From assembly GCA_963727035.1 (NCBI GenBank), contig CAVSEY010000003.1, positions 1 through 64,000 of the forward strand: DNA of 64,000 nt. The letters are read 5' to 3'. Source of the DNA: Rhodoblastus sp963727035. GTDB lineage: Bacteria; Pseudomonadota; Alphaproteobacteria; Rhizobiales; Beijerinckiaceae. The notes below the pieces were generated by a model, which had not been told where the DNA came from, searched no databases, and saw only the letters and a program-made list of their open reading frames with translations. The translations under genes and the position numbers were made by a program. Positions 1-8,256 of this stretch are shown piece after piece (the stretch's first letter is position 1; every line of letters begins with the position of its first letter).

Positions 1-12
1 AAAGCCTGACCT

Positions 13-52
13 GATGGCCGGCGGTTAACCCCGGCGGCCATCGATATTTCCT
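13..52 (+). terminator. Hairpin, probable terminator of a gene upstream of the window
   Basis: A 12-bp inverted repeat (GATGGCCGGCGG at 13-24 against 31-42, one mismatch) with a 6-nt loop is followed by a pyrimidine-rich stretch. This fits a Rho-independent terminator for whatever lies left of the window. There is no uninterrupted T-run, so a regulatory hairpin is also possible. Confidence 0.4.
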
Positions 53-84
53 TTCTCGGGCGGGTTCCCGCCGGGAGGTGAAGA

Positions 85-712
85 ATGCGAAGAATCAGAA
101 TGTGGCTCGCGGCGCCGCCGCCGCCTCCGCGCTCGCCGGATCCACAACCGCCCACGCCCAATGGTGGGCCGGACGCCCTATACCGGCGGCCCTAATGGCA
201 GTGGCCCGTGGGGGTATCCATACAGCTACAACGGCATGTATAATGGCGGCTGGGGCCGCGGACCCGGAGGTCAGAACGGCGTCCCCAATCTGAGCGCCTG
301 GGGCAACGGCTGGAACAACGGTTTGGGCGGCCCCTCGGCCGGAGGCCCCTGGGGCGGTGGCCCCTATGGCGGACCCTATGGCGGGGGCCCCTATGCCGGG
401 CCCTATGGCGGGGGCCCCTATGCCGGGCCCTATGGCGGTGGGCCGTGGGGCGGCGGAAGCCCCTATGGCGGTGGCCCATGGGGCGGAAGCCCCGCGGGCG
501 CGCCTTATGGAGGCGGACCGTGGGGCGGAAGCCCCATGGGCACGCCTTATGGCGGCAGCCCTTGGGGAGGCTCCCCGATGGGAAGCCCCATGGGCGGCAG
601 CCCTTGGGGTGGAAGCCCCATGGGCGCGCCTTATGGCGGCAGCCCTTGGGGAGGCTCCCCGATGGGAAGCCCCATGGGCGGCAGTCCTTGGGGCGGAAGT
701 CCCTGGCGTTGA
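85..712 (+). CDS. Exported Gly/Pro/Ser/Tyr-rich repeat protein, N-terminal reading frame interrupted
   Basis: The open part (161-712, 183 residues) is almost entirely low complexity. It begins with a Tyr/Asn/Gly segment (YSYNGMYNGGWG), continues with GGPYGGPYGGGPYAG-type repeats and ends with GGSPWGGSPMG-type repeats. A signal peptide is recognisable upstream but spread over three frames: MRRIRMWLAA from ATG 85, then ASALAGSTTAHAQW near 115-160 in another frame, then GRTPYTGG in the repeat frame. Read across the two shifts this is one plausible Sec signal peptide with an AHA-Q cleavage site. The composition recalls sulfur-globule and other structural Gly-rich envelope proteins, but no function is assigned. 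It lies immediately upstream of the TPR/ParA genes on the same strand. It could be a recent pseudogene or contain sequencing indels in GCC-rich runs. Confidence 0.5.
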
Positions 713-791
713 TGACGGCAAGGCCGGCGGCGGCCTCGTCGTCGGCGCTCAAACCGACATTAGTGGATTTCTCATTTCTTGAGGCTTGACC

Positions 792-1534
792 ATGTTGTCC
801 TGGATCGCAACCCGAATTTTCTACGCCGTTGTCTTCTTCATGCTTGGCGCGTGGATGGCTTCGGAATCGCCCCATTTTCGCTCGTTGATGCACCGTACAT
901 CGCATATCGGCGCTCTGAGCTTCGACAAAATGCGGGACTGGACGTCCGACACTCTGCTGAAGACACCAACCTTCAATGACGTCGGTTCGACTCAGTCCTC
1001 CACCGCGTCGGCCGCCCCGCCGCCTTCGGGCGACGCTGCGCCTCAGCCCCCGGCGGCGACCGCTCCTGAGGCTCAAGCCGCGGACGCGTCCCAGGCTGCA
1101 GCTCCCGCGGCGGCCCAGGCTCCCGCCACGACCCCGGCTCCTGCCGCGACCCCGGCTCCGCCGCGCCCCGCTCTGCTGCGGCCCAGGCTTCGACCGCGTC
1201 GGCGCCTGCGGCTGGCGCCGCGGCGGATTTTCTCGTTCAAGCCCGTCAAGCCTATGCGCGGAAAGACTTCAGCGCGGCGATCGACGCCTATCGCGCCTAT
1301 ATTGCGCAAAGCCCCGACGCGATCGGCGCGCGGGGCGAACTGGGCGACGTCTATTTCGCGGCGGGCCGCAAACAGGACGCCGCGCAGATGTATTTCGAAT
1401 GCGCGACGAAAAATCTCGACGCCGGCAATATCGCAGCCGCGAAAGCCCTGGTCGGCGCGGTGCGTGCGGGCGACCCGGCGATGGCCGACGATCTGGAGCG
1501 TCGCGTCGCGGCGGCGTCGAACAAGAAAAGCTAA
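792..1534 (+). pseudogene. Membrane-anchored Ala/Pro-linker TPR-like protein, one apparent frameshift
   Basis: From ATG 792 the product starts with a transmembrane segment (about residues 5-23, IATRIFYAVVFFMLGAWM). About 65 residues follow, then an Ala/Pro/Thr-rich linker and a TPR-like domain (QARQAYARKDFSAAIDAYRA onward, including ELGDVYFAAGRKQDAAQMYF). The N-terminal part and the TPR part are in different frames; joining them needs one shift near 1155-1165 in a GC-rich linker. The TPR frame ends at 1534. It lies 29 bp before the ParA-like gene, so co-expression is likely. The specific role is unknown; a membrane scaffold with a protein-binding tail is inferred from the domain layout. The frameshift may be genuine or a sequence error. 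Confidence 0.55.
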
Positions 1535-1563
1535 CCGCCCTTTCACGGCGGACGGGAGGTCCC

Positions 1564-2259
1564 TTGGCGATCGCCAGCAAATCGAAAGCGCGCAGCAGCG
1601 CGAAGCCCAAGGACAAATTCGACCCCGCTGGCAAGGTGGTGGTCGTAGGCAATCTCAAGGGCGGCTGCGGCAAGAGCACGATCGCGTTCAATCTGGCGGT
1701 CTGGCTGGCCTCCGCGGGGGATACGCCCGTCCTGGTCGATCTTGATCCGCAAAAGACATTGAGCGATCTGGTCTCGGTGCGTGAGGATATCGAGGCGACG
1801 CCGCAAATTGCGTCGCCAGTCGACGCCCTGCCCCCCTCCGCTGACGGACGCCGCGTCCTGGTCGATTTCGGCGCCTCCGACTTCGCGCGAATGGCTCAGG
1901 TCATCCCGCGCGCCGACCTCATTCTTGTGCCGGTCCTGCCAAGCCAGGCGGATGTCTGGGCGACCCAGCGCTATCTCATTCTGGTGCTCACGCGCCGCAA
2001 GCCCGGGGCCCGCATCATTTTTTTCGTCAATCGCGCCGAATCCGTCGAAACGTCCCGCGAAACCCGAGAGACCTTGGCCGCTCTCAAGGCAATGGCGGGT
2101 ATGTGCGAAAACGCCTCCGTGCTACCCTCGGTCATTCGCCGCCGGGTCGCATATTGTCGTAGCCTCAGCGAGGGGCTCGGCGTTTTCGAGATAAAAGGTC
2201 AAAACAAGGCGGCGGAGGAATTCGAACGCCTTGCAGCCTCGGTCGCAGCTCACCTCTGA
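1564..2259 (+). CDS. Orphan ParA/MinD-family ATPase
   Basis: This 231-residue protein starts at TTG 1564, preceded by a good GGGAGG ribosome-binding site. It has the deviant Walker A motif with signature lysine (KGGCGKST, residues 32-39), the switch I region DLDPQ (about 60-64) and a Walker B strand (RVLVDFGAS). The ParA/MinD/McdA family uses ATP-dependent dimerisation on DNA or membrane to position cargo. No ParB or FtsZ-regulator partner is encoded nearby. Its neighbours are a membrane TPR protein upstream and a membrane coiled-coil protein downstream, which suggests positioning of an envelope or intracellular assembly rather than chromosome segregation. BcsQ of cellulose systems is also MinD-like, but the cellulose locus here is about 41 kb away. 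The family is certain; the cargo is unknown. Confidence 0.85.
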   Translation: MAIASKSKARSSAKPKDKFDPAGKVVVVGNLKGGCGKSTIAFNLAVWLASAGDTPVLVDLDPQKTLSDLVSVREDIEATPQIASPVDALPPSADGRRVLVDFGASDFARMAQVIPRADLILVPVLPSQADVWATQRYLILVLTRRKPGARIIFFVNRAESVETSRETRETLAALKAMAGMCENASVLPSVIRRRVAYCRSLSEGLGVFEIKGQNKAAEEFERLAASVAAHL

Positions 2260-2286
2260 GCCCCGACCCAGACAGGGGAGAACATC

Positions 2287-2853
2287 ATGCCTTCAACTCA
2301 CGACCCGCATACGGTCGAACTGGTCAAGGATTATCCCAAACAGGTCTTCCCGCACCCGCCGGAGCGCCCGCCGGAATATCTCGCCTATCTCGAAAAGGGG
2401 GCCATGGCGTTGCGCTCGCTCCGGCTGCTGGTTTACGCCGGCCTGGCAGGCTTCACCGTTGTGGCGGCCTACGGCTTTTTCCTGATCTATCTGTTGACCA
2501 GCGACGCGCGCACCATGGCGGAGCAGATGCCGCGCATGAGCGAACAGATGGAAGTGATGGCGCAGGAGATGCGGGCCATCAACGCCAGCATGGGCGCCAT
2601 GCAAACCGATATTGGCGCGATGCGCGGCGATATGGCCGCCATGCGGGCGAATATCCAGGACATGAACGCCCATATGGCGTCGATGGACACGACCACCCGG
2701 CAAATGTCCACAGCCGTCGCCCTGATCCAGCATTCCGCGCGCAATCTCGACGCCAGCGTCGGCCCCGCCATGGGCGCCATGAATAAACTCGTGCCTTTCG
2801 GCGCCGGCGGCAATTCTTGGCCCGGCGCGGGGCCCTTCATGCCGGTGCCGTAG
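2287..2853 (+). CDS. Membrane-anchored Met-rich coiled-coil protein
   Basis: The 188-residue product has a proline-rich cytosolic N-terminus, one transmembrane helix at about residues 46-70 and then a long helix with regularly spaced Met and Ala (AQEMRAINASMGAMQTDIGA and following) that reads as a coiled coil. It ends with a short Gly/Pro tail. A GGGGAGA ribosome-binding site precedes ATG 2287. It sits 27 bp after the ParA-like ATPase and is probably co-transcribed. By analogy with other ParA/MinD systems it could be the cargo or the membrane adaptor of that ATPase; this is inference. I do not recognise a named family. Confidence 0.75.
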   Translation: MPSTHDPHTVELVKDYPKQVFPHPPERPPEYLAYLEKGAMALRSLRLLVYAGLAGFTVVAAYGFFLIYLLTSDARTMAEQMPRMSEQMEVMAQEMRAINASMGAMQTDIGAMRGDMAAMRANIQDMNAHMASMDTTTRQMSTAVALIQHSARNLDASVGPAMGAMNKLVPFGAGGNSWPGAGPFMPVP

Positions 2854-2966
2854 GAATTGGGGTTAGAAAATGCGCGCCGGCGCCTCCCGCGGCGGCGCGC
2901 GAGGCAAATTGAAACTTTTCGGCGCGGCGCTATGATCGGCATCGCGACTCGAGGGAGGGCCGGCAA

Positions 2967-3212
2967 ATGAAACAAATCATCCTTGCGACAACAGTGCTTT
3001 TATTCGCGGCGGGAAGCGCCTTCGCACAAGCCACTTGCGAAGCCCAGGCGGTGGGCAAAGACGGAAAGCTGTTGGCTGGCGCGGCGAAGGCAAGCTTCGT
3101 CAAGAAATGCAAGACGGACGCCTGCGCGACCAAGGCGGTCGGCAGCGACGGCAAGAAGCTTGCGGGCGCGGCGAAAGCCAGCTTCATGAAAAAGTGCGAA
3201 GCCGGCTCCTGA
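2967..3212 (+). CDS. PsiF-repeat small secreted protein
   Basis: This 81-residue protein has a Sec signal peptide (MKQIILATTVLLFAAGSAFA) and two tandem PsiF-type repeats. Each repeat runs Cys, then K-A-V-G, D-G-K, LAGAAKASF and KKC, giving paired cysteines. PsiF-repeat proteins are small periplasmic proteins first noted as phosphate-starvation induced in E. coli; their biochemical role is not established. The ribosome-binding site is GAGGGAGGG before ATG 2967. A strong terminator follows at 3229, so it ends the cluster's transcription unit or forms its own. Confidence 0.8.
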   Translation: MKQIILATTVLLFAAGSAFAQATCEAQAVGKDGKLLAGAAKASFVKKCKTDACATKAVGSDGKKLAGAAKASFMKKCEAGS

Positions 3213-3228
3213 AGCTGCGCGAAACAAT

Positions 3229-3272
3229 ATCGGGCCGAGCGTTTCCCTGATCGCTCGGCCCGATTTCATTTT
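3229..3272 (+). terminator. Rho-independent terminator after the PsiF gene
   Basis: There is a perfect 13-bp inverted repeat (ATCGGGCCGAGCG at 3229-3241 with its complement at 3252-3264) and a 10-nt loop, followed by TTCATTTTCTT. It lies 17 bp after the stop codon of the PsiF-repeat gene. Confidence 0.85.
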
Positions 3273-3437
3273 CTTGACTATTTCGTTGCGATTGACATTG
3301 CCCGAACTTCTATCCTGCCCCGAAATCGCCCTGACCTTTGTTCGAGGCGCGGGACGAACTGCCGCAGATCCTGGCGTTCGCGGAAAGCGCGAATGCAAGA
3401 ACGGCGCGCCGGGATACGGAGCGCCGTTCGTTAATCT

Positions 3438-3520
3438 GGTTGCGGGGGCCCGCAACCACCGACAATCAAGACTTTTGCGCCTTGTTTCGCCAATTCTGGT
3501 CATACCGATATGAAACCTCG
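3438..3520. repeat. Dispersed repeat module B (GGTTGCGGGGGCCCGCAACC palindrome plus tail)
   Basis: A 20-bp palindrome at 3438-3457 is followed by about 60 bp (GACTTTTGCGCCTTGTTTCG and onward). A diverged copy of palindrome and tail occurs at 26020-26080 (GGTGGCGGGGGCCCGCAACC, then GATTTTTTGCCTTGCGCC). Both copies are in noncoding gaps. Apart from this repeat I see no gene between 3273 and 3691. Confidence 0.6.
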
Positions 3521-3691
3521 ACCCGCATCGACGACCAATCTGCGACATGAACGGTCGCTGCGATCCGGCTGCGTCCCGATCGGGTTCGATCGCGCAAAGC
3601 GATGACCCAAGAAGGGCGCTCCCTCGCCGAGAACGATCCATGCCAGACAAGCCTATTGAAATTCGGCGACATACCGGCGAATGTTCGCGCC

Positions 3692-4689
3692 ATGAGCCAC
3701 GCGCCGAAGACTCTTTTATGGCTGCAAGCCGGCTCCTGCGGCGGCTGCACCATGTCCGTCCTGGAGCAAGGCGCCTCGGGCTGGTTCGCCGAATTGAAAA
3801 ACATCGGCGTCCTCCTCCTGTGGCATCCGAGCGTGAGCGAGGAGAGCGGCGCCGAAGTTCTGGCTATTCTCGACCGGATCGAACGCGGCGAGACGCGGCT
3901 CGATATTTTCTGTGTCGAGGGCTCGATCTTGCGCGGGCCGAACGGGTCGGGGAAGTTCAACCGGCTTTCGGGAACCAACCGCTCTCTCCTCGACATAACA
4001 AGGAGCCTCGCGGCGCGAGCGGATTTTTGCGTGGCGGTCGGAACCTGCGCGGCCTTCGGCGGCGTCCCCGCCGGCGAACCCGATCCTACCGAGGCCTGCG
4101 GGCTGCAATATCGACGGCGGCGAAATCGGCGGCGCTCTGGGACGCGACTATCGTTCGAAAAAGGGCCTGCCGGTGATCAATGTCGCGGGCTGCGCGCCCC
4201 ATCCCGGCTGGATCATGGAAACGATTCAGGCGCTGACGACCGGCGATCTTTCCGCGAGACGATCTCGACGCATTCGGGCGGCCGGCCTTTTTCGCCGCCC
4301 ATCTCGCTCATCATGGCTGCTCGCGCAACGAATTCTATGAGTTCAAGGCCAGCGCGCGGGTTTTTTCCGAACGCGGCTGCCTGATGGAGCACCTCGGCTG
4401 CAAGGCGACCCAGGCGATCGGCGACTGCAACCAGCGCGCCTGGAACGGCGGCGGCTCCTGCACCCACGGCGGATTCGCCTGCATTTCCTGCACCGCGCCC
4501 CATTTCGAGGACGTCCGCAATTTTGACGTCACGCCGAAGATCGCGGGCATACCGGTCGGCCTGCCGCTCGACATGCCCAAGGCCTGGTTCATGACCCTCG
4601 CCGCTCTGTCGAAATCCGCGACTCCCGAGCGCGTGCGCAAGAATGCGGAAGCCGACCGCATCGTCGAAAATCCGAGACGCGGCAAATGA
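3692..4689 (+). pseudogene. hupU: HupU, small subunit of the H2-sensing [NiFe] hydrogenase, two frameshifts
   Basis: The protein starts at ATG 3692 without a Tat signal and carries the proximal-cluster motif LQAGSCGGCTMS, then GTCAAFGG, GCAPHPGW, HLGCKATQAIGDC and CTHGGFACISCTAPHFE. This pattern is typical of the cytoplasmic regulatory hydrogenases HupU/HoxB. Known role: with HupV it binds H2 and modulates the HupT kinase. The conserved protein is reconstructed only by changing frame twice. One extra base lies near 4112 (after GLQY, where the DGGEIGGALGRDY segment starts) and one near 4256 (between GDLS and DDLDAFGRPAFF). The last frame ends at 4689 and its stop overlaps ATG 4686 of hupV, the expected translational coupling. 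As written, the product stops making sense after about residue 140. Either two indel errors or a broken sensor. Confidence 0.85.
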
Positions 4690-6140
4690 CCCGTCTCGTG
4701 GTTGGGCCGTTCAATCGCGTCGAAGGCGATCTCGAACTGACCCTCGACATCGCCGACGGGCGGGTGAGCGAAGCGCGGGTGGCGACGACGCTCTATCGCG
4801 GCTTCGAGCAGATTTTGATCGGCCGCCCCGCCGCCGACGCTTTGGCCATCGCGCCGCGCATCTGCGGCATCTGTTCCCTGTCGCAGAGCATGGCGGCGGC
4901 GGCGGCTCTGCGCGCGGTGAGCGGAGTCCAGCCGCCGCCCAATGGCGAACTGGCCGCGAATATCGCCCATGCCGCTGAAAATATCGCCGACCATCTCACC
5001 CACTTCTATCTGTTCTTCATGCCCGATTTCGCCCGCGATTTTTACGCGGACGCGGCGTGGTTTCCGGGCGTGGCGACGCGGTTCAAGGCTATATCGGGCG
5101 CGGCGGCGCAGGAGGCTCTCCCCGCCCGCGCCCGGCTTCTCCACGTCATGGGCCTGATCGCCGGCAAATGGCCGCATTCCTTGGCGATCCAGCCCGGCGG
5201 CGTCACGCGCGCGCTGGAGCTGGGCGAAAAGATGAGGCTGATCGCCATTTTCGGCGAATTTCGCGCCTTTCTCGAAAAAGTCCTGTTCGCGGCCCCGCTG
5301 GAACAGGTCGTCGCCATCGCGACGCCGGAACAATTGGCGGAACATGCGCAAGGGCCCGGCGATTTCGCCGCATTCCTGCGGCTGGCGGAAAGCCTGCATT
5401 TGGAAAAGCTCGGCCGGATCGCCCTGCCCCTGATCTCCTTCGGCGCCTATCATGGCGCGGACGGCGCCCTGTTTCCGGCGGGCCGGTTCGATCCCGGCGC
5501 GCGCGAGGCCAGCCCCCTGCCAATCGGCGAGATCCGCGAGGACGTCGCCTTTTCCTTCCTGCATGAGAATTCGGCCGATCCGGCGCTGGCCGTCACCTTG
5601 CCCGACGCCGAACGCGAAAACGGCTATTCCTGGGCCAAGGCGCCCCGGCTTTCGAAAAATCCGGCGGAGACCGGCGCCGTCGCGCGCCAGGCCGTCGCCG
5701 GCGATCCGCTGATCCGCGCCCTGATCGCCAAAGGGAGGGGAGCGTCGGGCGGGACCAATGTCTTCGCGCGGGTTGTGGCGCGGGTCACGGAGATCGCGCG
5801 CTTGACGCTTGCGGCCGACAATTGGGCGCACGCCTTGCAGTTGAAGGAAGGTTTTTTCGCGCGCGGCCCTGCAGCGGTCGAGGGCGCGGGCGTCGGCATG
5901 GTCGAGGCGGCGCGCGGGGCGCTGGGACATTGGCTGAGCGTCGAAAAGGGCCTCATTCGGCGCTATCAGATCGTCGCGCCGACGACATGGAATTTTTCTC
6001 CACGCGACGCCGATGGCGTTCCCGGCCCGCTCGAACAGGCCCTGGTCGGCGTCGAGACCGGCGCGGCCGGCGCAAAAGCCCCGGCGATCCAGCATGTCGT
6101 GCGCAGCTTCGATCCGTGCATGGTCTGCACGGCGCATTGA
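4686..6140 (+). CDS. hupV: HupV, large subunit of the H2-sensing [NiFe] hydrogenase
   Basis: The 484-residue protein has both Ni-ligand motifs, RICGIC near residue 60 and DPCMVCTAH at the very C-terminus. It ends exactly at the terminal His, with no cleavable tail. That is the hallmark of regulatory hydrogenases (HupV/HoxC), which are not processed by an endopeptidase. The N-terminal GPFNRVEGDLEL motif is also present. It overlaps hupU by 4 bp. Known role: the catalytic/sensing half of the HupUV H2 sensor, which signals to HupT and HupR. Those two are encoded about 17 kb downstream. The frame is intact, unlike its partner. Confidence 0.93.
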   Translation: MTRLVVGPFNRVEGDLELTLDIADGRVSEARVATTLYRGFEQILIGRPAADALAIAPRICGICSLSQSMAAAAALRAVSGVQPPPNGELAANIAHAAENIADHLTHFYLFFMPDFARDFYADAAWFPGVATRFKAISGAAAQEALPARARLLHVMGLIAGKWPHSLAIQPGGVTRALELGEKMRLIAIFGEFRAFLEKVLFAAPLEQVVAIATPEQLAEHAQGPGDFAAFLRLAESLHLEKLGRIALPLISFGAYHGADGALFPAGRFDPGAREASPLPIGEIREDVAFSFLHENSADPALAVTLPDAERENGYSWAKAPRLSKNPAETGAVARQAVAGDPLIRALIAKGRGASGGTNVFARVVARVTEIARLTLAADNWAHALQLKEGFFARGPAAVEGAGVGMVEAARGALGHWLSVEKGLIRRYQIVAPTTWNFSPRDADGVPGPLEQALVGVETGAAGAKAPAIQHVVRSFDPCMVCTAH

Positions 6141-6153
6141 GGGGCAGGCGCGG

Positions 6154-6641
6154 ATGACGCATTTCGTCGCGATCGATTTCGAAACCGCCAATTATCGATC
6201 CGACAGCGCTTGCGCGGTCGGCCTTGTGAAAGTGATCGATGGAGAAATCGTCGACAAGGCGGTTCACTTGATCAGGCCGCCGACCAGGGAATTCGTCTTC
6301 ACCTATATCCACGGCTTGACCTGGAAGGACGTGGCGAAGGCCGATGATTTTGGAACGCTCTGGCCGAGGCTTGAGCAATTCATGGCAGGCGCAAAATTCC
6401 TGGTGGCGCACAATTCCTCGTTCGACAAGGGCGTCTGCACGCCTGCTGCGCGACCTATGGAATACAAGCGCCGTCGCTGCCGTTTCATTGCACGGTGCAG
6501 ATTTCTCGCCGCGCCTGGAACATCCGTCCCACCAAACTCTCCGATGTCTGCCAGAAACTCGGGATCCCGCTCAATCACCATGAAGCCCTTTCCGACGCCA
6601 TGGCCTGCGCGCAGATTTTTCTCGCCGCAAACGGGAAATGA
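6154..6641 (+). pseudogene. DnaQ-like DEDDh 3'-5' exonuclease, one frameshift
   Basis: From ATG 6154 the protein has the Exo I motif (FVAIDFETAN), then an insert and Exo II (FLVAHNSSFD). The frame is then lost near 6434. In the shifted frame the fold continues with HACCATYGIQAP, RPTKLSDVCQKLGIPLNHHE and ALSDAMACAQIF (Exo III, His and Asp present), stopping at 6641. One missing base explains the break. The product resembles the stand-alone epsilon-like exonucleases involved in nucleic-acid proofreading or turnover. It lies 13 bp after hupV on the same strand; there is no known functional link to H2 sensing. Confidence 0.75.
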
Positions 6642-7081
6642 CGTTTCTGGCGTTGAATGGAGCGCGCCTGTCCGTTGAACGCGCCTGCGGCCATAAAAGG
6701 GGATCAGATTCGGACGCTTGGCGACGCCAAAATTGCCTTCGGCGATGGCCCGTTCGGCGGGAAGCCGAGCTTCGCAGACGCCGCTGGCAAGGGCGGCTTG
6801 GCGTAAATTTGCAGACGCTGGGAGAGATTTGCACCTGATTTTTGCACAGTGCAACTGTTTCGACCGAACATCTGAATGCGCTGGCGAAGACGCTGGGGGA
6901 GATTGAGCGCCTCGCCGCGCCGGCTGAATCGCCTGCCTTTTTTTCTGCGCCAACGAATTAGGCGACGCAAAGGGCATTATAAGTTTTTTTGTGCTACATG
7001 ATATACTCACTATTGCCCTACCAGGAAAAAGGCGTAATACGTTGTTTCGTTTGACACGAACGCACACGGTTTACCCCTATC
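6642..7081. other. Noncoding gap; no supported gene
   Basis: No reading frame here carries a recognisable domain or ribosome-binding site. The region 6870-6960 can be read as a short helical peptide (HLNALAKTLGEIERLAAPAE) ending with a stop near 6960, possibly the tail of a lost gene. A run of six to seven T at about 6985 and an AT-rich ATGATATACT stretch near 7000 are compatible with a promoter for the next gene. Confidence 0.4.
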
Positions 7082-8086
7082 GTGACCCAAGAAGACAAGA
7101 AACTCATCCCTGCCGAAGACCGTGAAAACCGCTATTGCGAGATCGGCGAATTCGGCGCTGACGAAACGATCAGAGAGTTGACCCTTGCGATTGGCGATTA
7201 TCTGGCGGTCTTGGCGCCTCGCGAAAACGTCGATCAGGCGATGGCTATCCTCGCCAAGCCCCTCGAAGGCACCTGTAGCTACACGATGACCGAGCCAGGT
7301 GACTGGCGCGAATTGGTGAGCGATGCCCATGGCGCGGGCTATACCGAATGGCCGATCGGGTCGCTTCTTTTCCAAATGGGCGCATATGCGGAATATGGCG
7401 TCCTCATGAACGGGCCGAACGATCCGGAAGAGCGACGGAAACACCTTGAAACCGCGATCATCGATCTGGTGCGGTTCCATGAGCGGTCGCCGTTATCGCT
7501 CTGGGGCATCCATCCGGTCAATGATTTGCAGCGCCTGGTTCTGTTGGCCGCGAACCGCTGGGCGCTCGATAATGGCGATCCGGTCGACCCTGCGGCTCTG
7601 GCCATTTTCGGTGGCGTCAGTGATGGCCGCGTCCGCAACATGATGTCGGGCCAGAACCGCACGTTCTCGTCGGTTGAAGGTCGCATTCCCGCCCAGGAGG
7701 CTTTGGCCTGGCTGAGCACCCGCGAGGAATTCTGGAACTCGGTTTGGGAAACGACGGAGCAACCCGAATATGGCGTAAAGCGCGACGCGCCGATCGAGCA
7801 TGCGGTGTTTCTGCCGGTGGCGCGCGATGGCAGCGTTTTCCATCCCGGTGAAATCCGCGGCTCCAACTACACCATTGGACCTAAGGGCGCCGAAGAGCAG
7901 ATCGAAGATTTTGAGGAAGCCCTCAAGACGCTGCAACGGATGCCGACCCCTTATTGGCGCCGCCCGAATGACAAGGGCAATTGGGGCACCGTCGCTGGCG
8001 TGGACTGGGCCCGCTTTGACGCTGCTGACCTGGAAGTCATTGCTCGCACGCCGGGCTACCGGCTCCCCCACGACCGCCGCGCCTGA
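7082..8086 (+). CDS. Hypothetical protein with a helix-turn-helix-like central segment
   Basis: This intact 334-residue ORF starts at GTG 7082. No named family is recognised. An acidic N-terminal half contains WRELVSDAHGAGYTEWPIGS and GIHPVNDLQRLVLLAANRWAL. A central segment (PAALAIFGGVSDGRVRNMMS, followed by GRIPAQEALAWLSTREEFWN) reads like a DNA-binding helix-turn-helix followed by a wing. The C-terminal part (FLPVARDGSVFHPGEIRG through TIGPKGAEEQIEDFEEAL to MPTPYWRRPNDKGNWGTV) looks conserved in character. The neighbours are accessory genes (IS630, UDG-like, XRE), so it is probably part of the accessory complement. A regulatory role is inferred only from the HTH-like stretch. Confidence 0.7.
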   Translation: MTQEDKKLIPAEDRENRYCEIGEFGADETIRELTLAIGDYLAVLAPRENVDQAMAILAKPLEGTCSYTMTEPGDWRELVSDAHGAGYTEWPIGSLLFQMGAYAEYGVLMNGPNDPEERRKHLETAIIDLVRFHERSPLSLWGIHPVNDLQRLVLLAANRWALDNGDPVDPAALAIFGGVSDGRVRNMMSGQNRTFSSVEGRIPAQEALAWLSTREEFWNSVWETTEQPEYGVKRDAPIEHAVFLPVARDGSVFHPGEIRGSNYTIGPKGAEEQIEDFEEALKTLQRMPTPYWRRPNDKGNWGTVAGVDWARFDAADLEVIARTPGYRLPHDRRA

Positions 8087-8256
8087 CGCCTGAGCAAGGA
8101 TGCGCGACCTCCGGCGGGTCCGCGCGCAAGAAAATGGCCCCGCCGATGCGAGAATTGTCGCAGTCGCATTTGGGTCCGATCCGGTCGTCTACTGCTCGCT
8201 TATCGAAGAAACCCAATCCGCCCGATAACTTAGGAGATCGATATGACATCGTCTTA

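Noticed and set aside
161..712. Repeats of the Gly-rich gene as a CRISPR array
   Set aside because: Units are short coding repeats of variable length with no spacers; no CRISPR array or cas gene is visible anywhere in the window.
4335..6191. 618-codon minus-strand frame antisense to hupV
   Set aside because: Shadow frame in GC-rich DNA; the plus strand encodes a clear hydrogenase large subunit and the antisense product has no recognisable motif.
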